Assembly: GCF_000715075.1 (NCBI RefSeq)
Contig: NC_134095.1
Location: 12,528,222-12,592,221, forward strand
DNA: 64,000 nucleotides
Source of the DNA: Nicotiana tabacum
Taxonomy: Eukaryota; Streptophyta; Magnoliopsida; Solanales; Solanaceae
Direction of reading: 5' to 3'
The translations under genes were made by a program, and so were the position numbers. This document shows, piece by piece, positions 11,591-21,676 of the stretch. Below the pieces are notes generated by a model. That model was not told where the DNA came from, made no database searches, and saw only the letters and a list, made by a program, of their open reading frames with translations. Every line of letters starts with the position of its first letter. The first letter of the stretch is position 1.

Positions 11591-14500
11591 TGATGAACCG
11601 ATGATTGTGACGTGCAACGAGGCAACGCAACAAACAGATATGGACTTAGAAGAAGATGATATACAAGAAGAGGTTGTTAAAGAGGTTGAGAATTTTGAGA
11701 ACAGATCCAAGTCTAACCTGGACAAAACTGAGATTGTCAACCTGGGAGATGCAGAAAATGTCAAAGAAACACGAATCAGCGTTCATCTGCCACCATCAGA
11801 AAAGAAAGAGTACACGGAATTTCTAAGGGAATATGAGGACATATTCGCCTGATCTTATGATGACATGACTGGTCTCAGTACATCTATTGTAGCTCACAAA
11901 CTGGCAACCGATCCGACATGTCCGCCAGTAAAACAAAAGCTCAAGAAGTTCAAACCTGACATGAGTTTGAAAATCAAGGAAGAAGTCACCAAGCAAGTCA
12001 AAGCCAAGGTTATCAGGGTATTAGAGAATCCAACATGGTTAGCCAATATTGTGCCAGTGCCGAAGAAGGACAGGAAGGTTAGAGTCTGTGTCGACTACCG
12101 GGATCTCAACCGGGCCAGTCCGAAAGATGACTTCCCCTTGCCGAACATACACATTCTAATTGACAACTGCGCTAAACATGAACTGCAGTCGTTCGTTGAT
12201 TGTTTTTCTATGTATCATCAGATATGGATGGATGAGGAAGACGCAGAGAAAACGGCTTTCATTGTTACAAGATGATGTCGTTCGGGTTAAAGAATGCTGG
12301 GGCCACCTACATGAGGGCCATGACTGCTATTTTCCATGACATGATACACAAAGAGATCGAGGTATATGTAGACGACATTATCATCAAATCCAAGAGAGCC
12401 AATGACCACATGGAAGATCTGAGGAAGTTCTTCAACATACTAAGAAGGTACAACTTGAAGCTGAATCCCGCCAAATGTGCATTCGGTGTTCCTGTCGGAA
12501 AACTACTCGGGTTCATTGTGAGTCATCGAGGAATAGAACTGGATCCGTCAAAGGTCAAGGCCATCCAAGAATTGCCACCACTGAAAAACAAGAAAGAGGT
12601 TATGAGTTTCATGGGAAGACTTAACTACATCAGCCGGTTCATAGCTCAATCCACTGTCATTTGTGAGCTAATCTTTAAGATGTTGAAGAAGGATGCCGCT
12701 ACCAAATGGACTGATGATTGTCATAAAGCCTTTGACAGAATCAAAGAATACCTATCAACACCGCCAGTTTTGGTCCCGCCCGAGCCGGGTAGACCTCTAT
12801 TACTCTACTTTGCAGTATTGGATGGAGCTTTTGGTTGTGTTCTGGGGCAGCATGATGAAACGGGAAGAAAGGAGCAAGCCATCTATTATCTCAGCAAGAA
12901 GTTCACCCCGTACGAGGCCCGATATTCTCTATTGGAATGCACCTGCTATGCCCTGACTTGGGTAGCTCAGAAGTTGAGACACTATTTCAGTGCCTATACT
13001 ACTTACCTCATATCAAGAATGGATCCTTTGAAGTACATCTTTCAGAAGCCCATGCCCACTGTCAAGCTAGCCAAGTGGCAAATCCTGCTGAGTGAATTCG
13101 ACATTGTTTACGTGACTCAAAAGGCAATCAAAGGACAAGCACTAGCAGATCATCTTGCTGAAAATCCCGTCGATGGAGAATACAAGCCTCTAAAGACGTA
13201 TTTTCCTTATGAAGAGGTATCTTTCATAGGAGAAGACATTGCAGAATCCTATGACGGTTGGAGAATGTTTTTCGATGGAGCAGCAAATTTCAAAGGAGTT
13301 GGTATAGGAGCAGTCCTAGTATCAGAAAACGATCAGCATTATCCGGTATCTGCCAAGCTCAGGTTCTCGTGCACCAACAACATGGGCGAGTACGAAGCCT
13401 GCATCCTAGGGCTCAAGATGGCCATTGACATGAACATTCAGGAATTGCTAGTAATCGGAGATTCAGACCTACTTATACATCAGGTCCGAAAAAAATGGGC
13501 AACCAAGAACTCCAAGATACTCCCTTATCTACATCATGTACATGAATTGAGGAAAAGGTTCACAAAGACAGAGTTCCAACATGTTCCCAGAGTTCAGAAT
13601 GAGTTTGTTGATGCATTGTTTACCCTATCATCCATGATACAACACCTAGACCAGAACTTCATTGACCCTATCCCGGTAAAGATCTATGATCAGCCAGCTT
13701 ACTGCACTCATGTAGAAGAAGAAGCAGACGAAAAACCTTGGTTTCATGATATCAAGGAATATTTGATGAAAGGCAAATATCTAGAACTCGCAAATCCTAC
13801 TCAGAAATGCACACTTCGGAGACTATCTAACAACTTATTTCATAGCGGAGGAATCCTGTATAGGAGGACTCCTGATTTGGGGTTACTAATGTGTGTCGAT
13901 GCAAAGGAAGCATCCAGGCTATTGGAAGAAATTCATGCAAGGACCTGCGGTCCGCATATGAACTGCTTTGTCTTAGCCAAGAAAATACTCCGAGCTGGTT
14001 ATTTTTGGATGACTATGGAAACGGACTGCATCCAGTATGTCCGAAAATGCCATCGCTGTCAGATACATGCAGACATGATAAAGGTGCCTCCAAACGAGCT
14101 TACTGCAACAAGCTCGCCATGGCCGTTCGCCGCTTGGGGAATGGATGTTATCGGACCTATCGAGCCCGCCGCATCAAACGGGCACAGGTTCATTCTAGTG
14201 GCAATTGATTATTTCACCAAATGGGTTGAAGTAGCATCGTACAAAGTAGTGACTAAGAAAGTGGTAGCAGATTTTGTCCGCGACCGCATTGTTTGTCGGT
14301 TCGGAATTCCGGAGTCAATCATCATTGATAATGGCTCCAATCTCAACAGCAACCTGATGAAAGCCATGTGTAAAACCTTCAAAATCAAACACAAGAATTC
14401 TACAGCTTATAGACCTCAGATGAACGGAGCTGTAGAAGCCGCCAGTAAGAATATTAAGAAGATGCTAAGGAAGATGATAGAGAAACATAAGCAATGGCAT

Positions 14501-15007
14501 GAGAAGTTAGCATTTTCTTTATTGGGATACCGCACCACAGTTCGCACATCAACTGGGGCAACCCCCTATATGCTGGTTTACGGTACAGAGGTAGTCATTC
14601 CCGCCGAGGTGGAAATTCCTTCCTTAAGGATCATACAAGAAGCAGAGCTCGACGACGCAGAATGGGTGAAAAGTCGTTATGAGCAGCTAGCTCTTATAGA
14701 TGGAAAGAGAATGGATACAGTTTGCCATGGTCAACTTTATCAGAACAGGATGTCCATAGCCTTCAACAAAAGAGTCAAGCTGAGACAGTTTACACCGGGG
14801 CAGCTGGTGTTAAAGAAGATTTTCCCACATCAAGATGAAGCCAAAGGAAAGTTCTCTCCCAACTGGAAGGGTCCATACATGGTTCACCGGGTCCTAACCG
14901 GAGGAGCCCTCATACTTGCGGAAATGGACGGTGAAGTTTGGCCGAAGCCGATCAATTCAGACACAGTGAAGCAATACTATGTGCAACTCTTACGATTTCC
15001 TGTATAA
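11591..15007 (+). pseudogene. pol of Tat-1: RT, RNase H, aRNase H, integrase
   Basis: RT begins after a linker: FKPDMSLKIKEEVTKQ, then VCVDYRDLNRASPKDDFPLP at about 12090-12150. A TGA interrupts at 11850-11852. At about 12270 a small deletion removes the conserved TPWGxYCY segment and shifts the frame. From 12272 a single 911-codon ORF continues: YVDD at residues 32-35, RNase H (residues about 165-270), the second archaeal-type RNase H (FFDGAAN ... NMGEYEA ... GDSD ... FVDAL, residues about 330-455, four acidic residues kept), then integrase with an H-H-C-C finger (about 545-590), DDE residues in GMDVIGPI, IIDNGS and GAVEAA, and a C-terminal domain ending at 15007. This long ORF is the best-preserved gene in the window. 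Only the RT N-terminal break and the missing 3' LTR make it inactive. Confidence 0.92.
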
Positions 15008-15105
15008 TGTAATTTGAACTATGCCTGACCTGATTCTCGTTTAAGAGGGGATACGTAGGCATCCCTATGAGTGTTTTCGAGCAGAAATAACCAGATGAGG
15101 TACCA
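15008..15105 (+). other. Tat-1 3' UTR with conserved stem-loop module
   Basis: Right after integrase: GAACTATG at 15016-15023, CTGATTCTC, a short CTC/GAG hairpin, then GGATACGTAGGCA (15049-15061). The same arrangement recurs after integrase in Tat-B (49298-49345) and the Tat fragment (33660-33706), and twice in the minus-strand Ogre leader. Sequence beyond about 15105 belongs to another element. Confidence 0.6.
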
Positions 15106-15111
15106 GAAACT

Positions 15112-15340
15112 TCACAAGTTCCCCCTGACTTTTTGCTTTTGATTTCCCCTTAATCAGATCCCCTGTTTTTGCATCAATTTTTCACAAGTTCCCCCTGACC
15201 TTCTGCTTTTGATCCCCCATTGACTATACATCTCTACTGGCTATCTCATTACTCACTCTACTAGTTGACCTTCTGCTTTTGATCCCCCGTTGACTATACA
15301 TCTCTACTAGCTATCTCACTACTAGCTCTACTAGCTATCT
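15112..15340. repeat. Purine/pyrimidine-rich direct repeats at copia-2 3' end
   Basis: TTCACAAGTTCCCCCTGAC occurs at 15111-15129 and again at 15181-15199. A longer unit running from GACCTTCTGCTTTTGATC through CATCTCTACT occurs at about 15197-15237 and 15266-15307, and CTAGCTATCT recurs near 15306, 15331 and (as CTGGCTATCT) 15236. On the element's sense strand these are several GGGGGA tracts that look like repeated polypurine tracts. Confidence 0.7.
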
Positions 15341-15356
15341 TCCCCCTTTTGGCATC
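15339..15356 (-). other. Polypurine tract of copia-2
   Basis: The minus strand reads GATGCCAAAAGGGGGAAG, matching the TGATGCCAAAAGGGGGAGA-type tract that ends the internal region of many plant copia elements. It lies downstream of the extra ORF in the sense direction, as expected. Confidence 0.65.
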
Positions 15357-15659
15357 ATTAAAAATACACAAGAAGGAAAATAGCATAAAAAAGTCTAACA
15401 CGGCCAATCATACATATGTGCACACAACATGACAGAAAAGAGAAGCCAAAGGAAAACAACAATGTACAGTAAAAAAGGGAAGAGTTGTTTCATTGATATT
15501 AACAATAGACTGAGCAAAACAGGAGTAGTAATGGTGAAGTCCAGTATGTCATCAGCACAAAGAAGGCAAACAAAAGTAGAAATAGCAGCCACAAAACATC
15601 ATAACAGAAGACACTGGTCACTAGTGGGTATCTAAGAGACACTAGAAGAGGAGGACTAA

Positions 15660-17630
15660 GAGAGAGAAGTAGCAAGGGTTTTGAGAACCAGGTCCAGTCG
15701 GGCATTCGCATATAGCTGTTCTTCAAGTAGTTTTGTGTGAAGCTTATCATTTTCCTTTGTTAGGCAGACAACTTCTTACATTAGTAGAACCGGGTCCTTT
15801 AACCACTTGACTAAGCTGAGTTTCTAGTATGGCATTCTGAGCCCTCAACCTTCTAATCTCTTCAGTAGCTGCATTTTGAGCATTGATCAGCTGAGAAATG
15901 GTTGAGATGCTTCCACCAACCCTTTATACACACTCACATTCTTCCAGAGTGATTTTAACGAAGGTTTTCTTATGTGTTCCCACTCTGGGATTACCCAAAG
16001 GGACCTTGTAAAATTTAAACACTTGAGTGAGGAGAAAGCCATATGGTAGTCCATGATTCCCACCTTTAAAGTTTGCCATCTTTTGCATATGATCTATCAT
16101 GATTGCTGGCAGATTGATTGGGAAAAACTCATCAAGATCCTCCATTAAGACCAGATCAGATTTTGTAGCAATAGACCGCCTCTCAGAACGAGGTAAGAGC
16201 ACCTTATTGACCAGTTCAAAGAGAAGCTGATACTCAGGAAGTAATACCTTCTTATGCACCTGTTCTCCTTGCTGAATAGCTTGCTCTTTCATGATAGCTC
16301 TCCTAAAGTTGACACCACAGACACCTTTAACTGAGGACATTCCTTCGTATGGAATTTGGAGAACCTTCCCCAATGCTGAAGTGTCAAGTACGATGTCTAC
16401 TCCATTTACTAGCACACAGATGTGATCCCCCTCAATAGTGAAGAGAGATGCGTAGAAATTTTGTACCGCATCTTTATACACCAAAGGCATGATCCCCTGA
16501 AAAAGGTGCTCCCATTGCTGAAATTCCACTATTCCCAAAATTTACCTCATACCAGCCATCTCTGAAATTGCTGGATCAAACGTACGGCTCCACAAGACTT
16601 TCTGAGTTCTTAATCTCTCCTGCCAAAGACCACTGTCACTGGGCATGGTCTTCAGAGAACTAGGTTCCCCTACAGTTTCCCATTTCATTTTCTATATCCT
16701 TCAACAGACTTCCCTTTCCAACTTACTAGCCTCACAGTATCATCTTCAGATATAGCTTGCTCAACTAGACTCTTCTTAGACCTACTACTGCCCTTCACAG
16801 ATGCTCCACTTTTTTTCTCAATATCTTCATTGGAAGCTTCATCCACACTTCTGGGCATTTATAGATTGTTTTACCGAGGAACCGGGTTCCTTTGGAGCAT
16901 CTTTGTCTTCCACACCTACTGGAATGCTCTTGTTAGTAACAACTTTCCCTTGATTCATCAACCTCTTCTTCCTTGTCTTGACACTCCTCCTACTTTTCTG
17001 TAATGTAGACTCGAACCCCTCTTTCTGCTTCAACCTGATAGTGGATAACTTGGGAGAGGATTATAAGGATTTAGGATAATCAAGAGGTTCAGGAGTGAAT
17101 TTATCCGGAAGAGAATCAGTTCCTCCAACAGGTTTTTCTGGGACATTTTCATGGATTAGAGACTCGAAGAGTACCATGGTTCTTTCATCGCCTAGGAATG
17201 GAGTTTCTTTCCCCTGATACTCAGACAAGAGATAGGTTCTTTCATTCAACAGGCTTTCAACAGTGATAGCCATGATATTGTGCATTGCTTGATTTTCTAG
17301 TGACTCTGTGGGAGCCACTGAGTCCAAAGGAGAGGAGTTCAGATACTGATCAGGATCATCCTCAAAGACCTTTGACACCTGAGAGGTGACCCTTTCTATG
17401 TGTTCTTTGGTGGGATAATATGAATGAGGAGACATGGGGTTCTCAACACATATAAAGGGGACAGAGTTTGACATAAAAGGAAAAATAATAGGAAATGGGG
17501 AGGAAACAGGTGTAGGTGCAGAAGTATTGGAAAGAGTGGAAGAGTGAATTTCTGGATATGACTTTAAGGATGATAGGGAAGTGGGAGTGGTGTTGATGGG
17601 GGAAGAAGGAAGCGATCGTCCGATTTCCAT
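15660..17630 (-). pseudogene. Extra ORF of copia-2 (putative plant transposon-protein domain)
   Basis: ATG at 17630 opens a 189-codon frame rich in Ser/Pro/Thr (residues 1-60), with an acidic middle. It stops at 17061; coding character resumes at 17033-16839 (basic, KSRRSVKTRKKRLM) and, after frameshifts near 16830-16540, at 16538-15924 as a compact 204-residue domain (FQQWEHLFQGIMPLVYKDAV, VLVNGVDIVLDTSALGKVLQ, GLPYGFLLTQVFKFYKVPLG). After a TAG it runs into a heptad segment (AATEEIRRLRAQNAILETQL) near 15815-15875. The domain resembles the family named 'putative plant transposon protein' in Pfam (Transposase_32, from memory). It is not an envelope protein by sequence: no signal peptide or membrane anchor is evident. 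Role unknown; broken by several mutations. Confidence 0.6.
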
Positions 17631-18184
17631 TATAGGAGGATTGATAGGGAAGTTGAGTGAAAGGAGATGGGGAAAGGATCATAGAGATACAAAAGAGATG
17701 AAGGTTCATGACTTGCTGTGAGAGTAAAAAGAGTTTTATGGGAAGAAGGGATAATGATGAAAAGAGAGAGAAACGGGTTTTGAACAGTCCTGAAAACGGC
17801 GGTAGATTTATGGAAAAATGTTATCGTGCAAAGGAGATGAAGGGATTTGAAAGACAAGAAATGACATGCAGATTTTGAGAGTTGGATGATGTGGTAGTTG
17901 AATTAATTTTGTTAACCCTTTTTGAGAAAGCATTCAAAGCAACACATTACTACTAACCTGTGGTACAGGAACCTGATGCCCGACCAGTTTTTGAAAAAGA
18001 TTTTAGCAGCTCTTCTTTTGCAATTCATAATTGCACCTTTAGCTTCTAGGATCATCATGCGTGTTTACCTGCAATGGTATCGATGTGAGTTAGGCTTGAC
18101 TAGAAAACACTTTAGCTCATTTTACCTGAAGGTGATTTTCATAGCCAACTGATGGAGAATCAGGTTCTCAACTTGGCTTCAATA
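17631..18184 (-). other. copia-2 spacer between RNase H and extra ORF
   Basis: Non-coding. Read on the minus strand it is A/T- and pyrimidine-rich with no recognisable domain. A frame at 17857-17630 runs in front of the extra ORF's ATG, but its residues look like random translation. It may hold the leader or an acceptor site for the extra ORF. Confidence 0.4.
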
Positions 18185-19138
18185 CCCCCAGCTTCACCTT
18201 GTTTCTTTCAGAGAGTTCCCTACGCAAGGCTTTGGTGAAGATATCTAGAATTTGGTCTTCGATGCTTCCGAACTTCATACAGATCAACCTTTTCTCCACA
18301 TTGTCTATGAATACTCCAAAATCCTTCAGTTGCTACTTAACCCATAAGAGTTGAGCACAATAGGATACTGCAGCTACATATTCTGCTTCAGCCGTTTCAG
18401 GGACCACTGAGTTTGCTGCCTTGTGCACCAAAAGGTGAGACATGATCATAAAAAGTGGCCATTCCAGAAGTGCTTTTTCTATCCACAAGATAACCTGTAT
18501 AGTTAGCATCAGCATACCTAATAGGATTTAAAGTTGTCACCTGATGGGTAATACAGGACCAAGTCCTGTGTTTCCTTAAGGTATTTCAAAACTCTTTTGG
18601 CAGCCTTCAAGTAAGATCCCTTGAGATTTGATTTTGGGTTCTGTCTGGAATAGAAGTACAAAAGGGTCTAGGGGATTTTTTTTGGATTTTGATTCTTGTC
18701 TAGATCCAGAATGAAGGGGAGTGATTGTGTTATCAAGTAGACATGAGCTTTTGTGTTTTTAAGTGGGGATTGAAGTTTGATTAGTGGAGAATCTAGGTAA
18801 ATTAAGTATATTTCCCTGCACTCCTTGTTCTACTACTTGTGGAATACCTTACACTGCATGTCCAATAGTTTCTTCAGCTTCAATGTTAGTAAATGAAGTA
18901 CCAGGTTCCTCGTACGAAGTGGAAGAGGATGTTGCATTATCTTCACCGCCTCCTTCATCTAACTCATCATATCAACCTTCCCAATTGAAATAACAGATAT
19001 TTCTCAGGGACCAAAAGTAGTTCATCGTCTTGATCATCACCGTTCCTTCCTTTGTTAGATGAGGGTGTCTTGTTGAGTATCACATGAACACTTTCTTTCA
19101 CACAGAGTGCCCTTTCGTTGTAGACTTTGTGGGCTTTT
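18185..19138 (-). pseudogene. copia-2 pol remnant: linker and RNase H, RT core deleted
   Basis: In sense order: KAHKVYNER and a Val/His stretch at 19135-19080 (end of the integrase region), an acidic Ser-rich linker (SSSTSYEEPGTSFTN, near 18900-18940), a basic ITPLHSGSRQESKSKK-like linker (near 18700), then directly YLKAAKRVLKYLK at about 18615-18575 (start of RNase H). About 200 codons of RT that should lie between are absent. RNase H continues with YADANYTGYL-type sequence, the EAEYVAAVSYCAQLLW motif at 18385-18335 and DIFTKALRRELS near 18240-18205, with several frame changes. Dead. Confidence 0.82.
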
Positions 19139-19386
19139 CCCGGTGTGGGTAAGTATTTACCCTATTAAATCGACCCTTTGATAAAATATAATACTAAAAC
19201 CTAAGGTAACATTAATTGCTGGACAATTTAATTTTGGTTTTTCTAATTTGTATTTATATTTACAATTTTATCCAACATAAAATGCATTTACGAAGGGTAA
19301 AAAAGATGAACGACATTTTGTTAAGGGCCTTCGTACTTTTAATATAATATAGATATAAATAGATAGATATTTTATATTATTTTATA
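19139..19386. other. Unassigned AT-rich interval
   Basis: No gene recognised. It holds TACGAAGGGTAA (19289-19300) and, 40 bp on, GGGCCTTCGTAC (19325-19336), a loose inverted pair, then ATATAGATATAAATAGATAGATAT near 19345-19368. It may be a short non-autonomous element or a filler between two elements; evidence is thin. Confidence 0.3.
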
Positions 19387-20150
19387 TCTAGCAAGGTGGT
19401 ACATCCAGTTTCAACAATTTGAAATCGTGTACATCCCTCAAAAGGGTATAAAAGGACAAGCGTTAGCGAACTTCTTGGCAGATCACCCTATACCTGATGA
19501 TTGGGAGCTAACTGATGAACTACCTGATGAGGACGCAATGGTCGTTGAAGTTCAACCTCCATGGAAGATGTACTTTGATGGTGTTGTGTATCGTGGGGGA
19601 GCTGGGGCTGGCATAGTATTTGTCACTCCCCAAGGTGAAGTCTTGCCCTACTCCTTCACCTTGACACAACTCTATTCCAACAATGTTGCTGAGTATCAAG
19701 CATTAATACTTGGGCTTGAAATGGCCGTTGATATAAAGCAATTGCAATTGCAAGTCTTTGGTGACTCCCAGTTAGTGGTCAATCAGCTTTTGGGTAGTTA
19801 CGAGGTTAAGAAGCCTGAACTACGCCCATATCATGATTACGCTAAAAGGTTAATGAGGTGGCTCGGTGATGTGACAATTCAGCATGTGCCAAGGAAAGAA
19901 AACAAGAAGTCGGATGCTTTAGCTGCCCTAGCTTCATCGCTAACCCTGCCTGATCAAGCACAAGTTATTGTCTACCAAAAATGGGTAGTACCGTCGCCAA
20001 ATGAGGTTGAAGGTGAAGAAAATGAACTCAATCATCTTGTCGATGTTTCTGAAGTCGAGAAAGAAGAATGGCGACAACCCATTATCGACTACTTGTGCTA
20101 TGGGATACTTCCAGAAAATCCGCGGAGAAGAACTAAAATCCGTCGTCGTG
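19387..20150 (+). pseudogene. Tat fragment A, left part: end of RNase H and aRNase H
   Basis: Homologous to Tat-B 43893-44284 and 47563-47930, but separate. It starts abruptly in the late RNase H region (GGTGGTACATCCAG at 19395), giving VKGQALADFLADH-type sequence, then the second RNase H (KMYFDGV ... NNVAEYQA ... FGDSQLV ... KSDALAALAS) with all four acidic positions visible, then the spacer before integrase (WRQPIIDYLCYGILPENP). The frame is open until Athila interrupts it at 20151. The upstream gag, protease and RT are missing. Confidence 0.88.
20146..20150. repeat. Target-site duplication of the Athila element (left copy)
   Basis: TCGTG at 20146-20150; the right copy at 32310-32314 reads TTGTG. 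The single difference is C to T at a CpG, as expected from deamination of methylated DNA. Removing the element and one copy rejoins the Tat fragment in register with Tat-B near 47930. Confidence 0.85.
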
Positions 20151-21065
20151 TGATCGAAGCCAACCCTGCACTACTATTGAGTAGCCAGAGAGGTCGAAGC
20201 AGCTTTTACCCGATTAAGGTCGGGATCGATTTCCACAGGGAGTTAGAAGTTGGAGTCGGGTGTCTATCTAAAGTGGAAATGTGTATTTGCTCTTAATTGC
20301 ACTTCTAAACATTTTGGGTTTTGATTTACTTTTAATTTTATAGAACTATAATGATCAATTAAACTAAAATAAGCTAAGATTAAAATGGATAAAAGGCACT
20401 AGGATAGAGACTTTCGCTTAGGTGGTCAATTGACGGATACTTGAGTCTAAAGCATGATTGTCATATTTGGGGAGTATGATATAACCATTGCACGATTCTA
20501 CTCACTATACACCTCTCGGTAGTTCGAGTGATTTGCCCGAATTGACTTTCTCAAGACCAATTGGGTATGCCAATTTGCAAAAGCAATCAAGGTTCAAGTC
20601 GGGTATTATTATCTCTAGGTTTAACCCTTTAATTGGGGCTATCAATCTCTTGAGTACGCCCCAATTACTTGTTGGACCAATTTAAGAGACTTAGGCTCTC
20701 TTTCTCAAGAAGAACCAAAATTAAGTAAACACAAACTAGTGTTTGCAACCACTAATTAAACAATCAAATATGAAATTAGTCCAAATATCAAACACCCATG
20801 GTCAATCAAGCCCTAAAATACAAGACTTGTCAATTACCCACACTAGGGTTGAGCCATAACCCTAGTTTATGGGTCTAGGTACTCATAATTAGAGAATAAA
20901 ATAAAGAAATAGATGAAGAAAAACTCATATTAATTAATTACTAAATTAAACTTGAAGATTCAATGTTGAAATGAAGCTAAAATTACTCAAAATAGCTAAA
21001 AAATTCGAAGTCACGAGCGCAAAGAGTGTACAAAACTATCTGATGACCTAAAAATGGGAAAAAAA

Positions 21066-21074
21066 CTATTTATA
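21066..21074 (-). promoter_or_regulatory. TATA box of Athila 3' LTR
   Basis: Minus strand TATAAATAG, about 45 bp downstream (element sense) of the CpG-rich repeat array. The same box is at 31713-31721 in the 5' LTR. Transcription would start near 21040 and 31685 and run towards lower coordinates. Confidence 0.6.
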
Positions 21075-21114
21075 CTAAGCTGAAAAATCTGGACAAAAAT
21101 ACCCCTGCAGGGTT

Positions 21115-21453
21115 AGTGCGGACTGCACAAAATCATGTGCGGCCGCACTAGGGCTCTGAACTTGAATAAATGGCTCTACGAACTTGGGCAATGCGGACCA
21201 CACAGAATCGAGTGCGGCCGCGGTGGCCTCTAGTGCGGTCCGCATGAAATGGAGTGCGGACCACATTGGGCTTCAACTTGGAATTAGCAACTCTCTAAAC
21301 CTTGGCTCTGTGGACCGCACTAAATCGAGTGCGGCCGCATTGATCCCAGGGCAGACCGCGCAAAACATCGTGCGGCCGCAGTGCCTTTTTGCCTGAATAG
21401 CAGCCTCTCTGAACCTCACTTGTGCGGACTGCACAGAATGATGTGCGGCCGCA
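21115..21453. repeat. CpG-rich paired inverted-repeat array in Athila 3' LTR
   Basis: Six modules, each made of TGCGGACCGCA-type then TGCGGCCGCA-type inverted repeats separated by ACAAAATCATG-like spacers. Modules lie at about 21116-21150, 21188-21222, 21232-21266, 21308-21341, 21350-21382 and 21421-21452. Many copies have one arm decayed by TG/CA changes. It lies just upstream of the TATA box. Confidence 0.85.
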
Positions 21454-21661
21454 CTGGCCCTGTTTTGCCTGAGCTTTGTCTTGTCTTGATACTTGTGCAA
21501 GTTTCACTCCTTTTTGAGCTGATTTTTGACATCTTGTCACCTTGTTGATCAAACCTGCAATCAAGCACAACTTGTGAGCCTTTTGAGACTATTTTGTACT
21601 CATTTCTAATCAAAACTTTAGCATGAAGGAGTACAAAATGTATCAAAATCCTTAGTTATCA

Positions 21662-21676
21662 ACTCCCCCAAACTTA
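21662..21676 (-). other. Polypurine tract of Athila element
   Basis: The minus strand reads AAGTTTGGGGGAGT directly before the LTR start TGATAACTAAGG. It is preceded by CTTGAGGACAAGCAAAAGC, the usual Athila context. Confidence 0.88.

Larger units (their letters stand above)
2066..15105 (+). mobile_element. Tat/Ogre-like Ty3-gypsy retrotransposon (Tat-1), lacking a 3' LTR
   Basis: A long-LTR gypsy element inserted into copia-1 pol. Order: 5' LTR 2066-6580, PBS 6584-6601, ORF1-like remnant, gag, protease with G-patch, probable intron, RT, RNase H, second (archaeal-type) RNase H, integrase, short 3' UTR. The second RNase H and the very long LTR are hallmarks of the Tat lineage (Ogre/Retand). 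The sequence changes to an unrelated minus-strand copia relic near 15105, so the 3' LTR and the other half of copia-1 are missing; a deletion or a rearrangement is likely. The 5 bp before the LTR (GTCGT, 2061-2065) would be the TSD but has no partner here. Confidence 0.88.
15106..19138 (-). mobile_element. Ty1-copia relic with extra 3' ORF (copia-2)
   Basis: In sense order on the minus strand: the end of integrase and its linker to RT (19138-18650), RNase H (18640-18185), a non-coding spacer, an extra ORF (17630-15660), a 3' UTR, a polypurine tract at 15339-15356 and a repeat-rich tail. The RT core between the linker and RNase H is missing, so there is an internal deletion near 18640. An ORF between RNase H and the 3' LTR is a SIRE-like arrangement (env-like ORF position in soybean SIRE1), but this ORF is of a different type. 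LTR borders are not clear. Confidence 0.72.
20151..21661 (-). repeat. Athila 3' LTR (element sense)
   Basis: 1511 bp, TG...CA on both strands (TGATCGAAG at 20151; TAGTTATCA ends 21661). It aligns by eye with 30781-32309 over its full length, with scattered substitutions and small indels (for example about 15 bp extra near 31015-31035 in the other copy). It contains a CpG-rich array at 21115-21453 and a TATA box at 21066-21074. Confidence 0.93.

Noticed and set aside
18784..18993. 69-codon plus-strand ORF
   Set aside because: Antisense to the acidic copia-2 linker, which is coherent on the minus strand.
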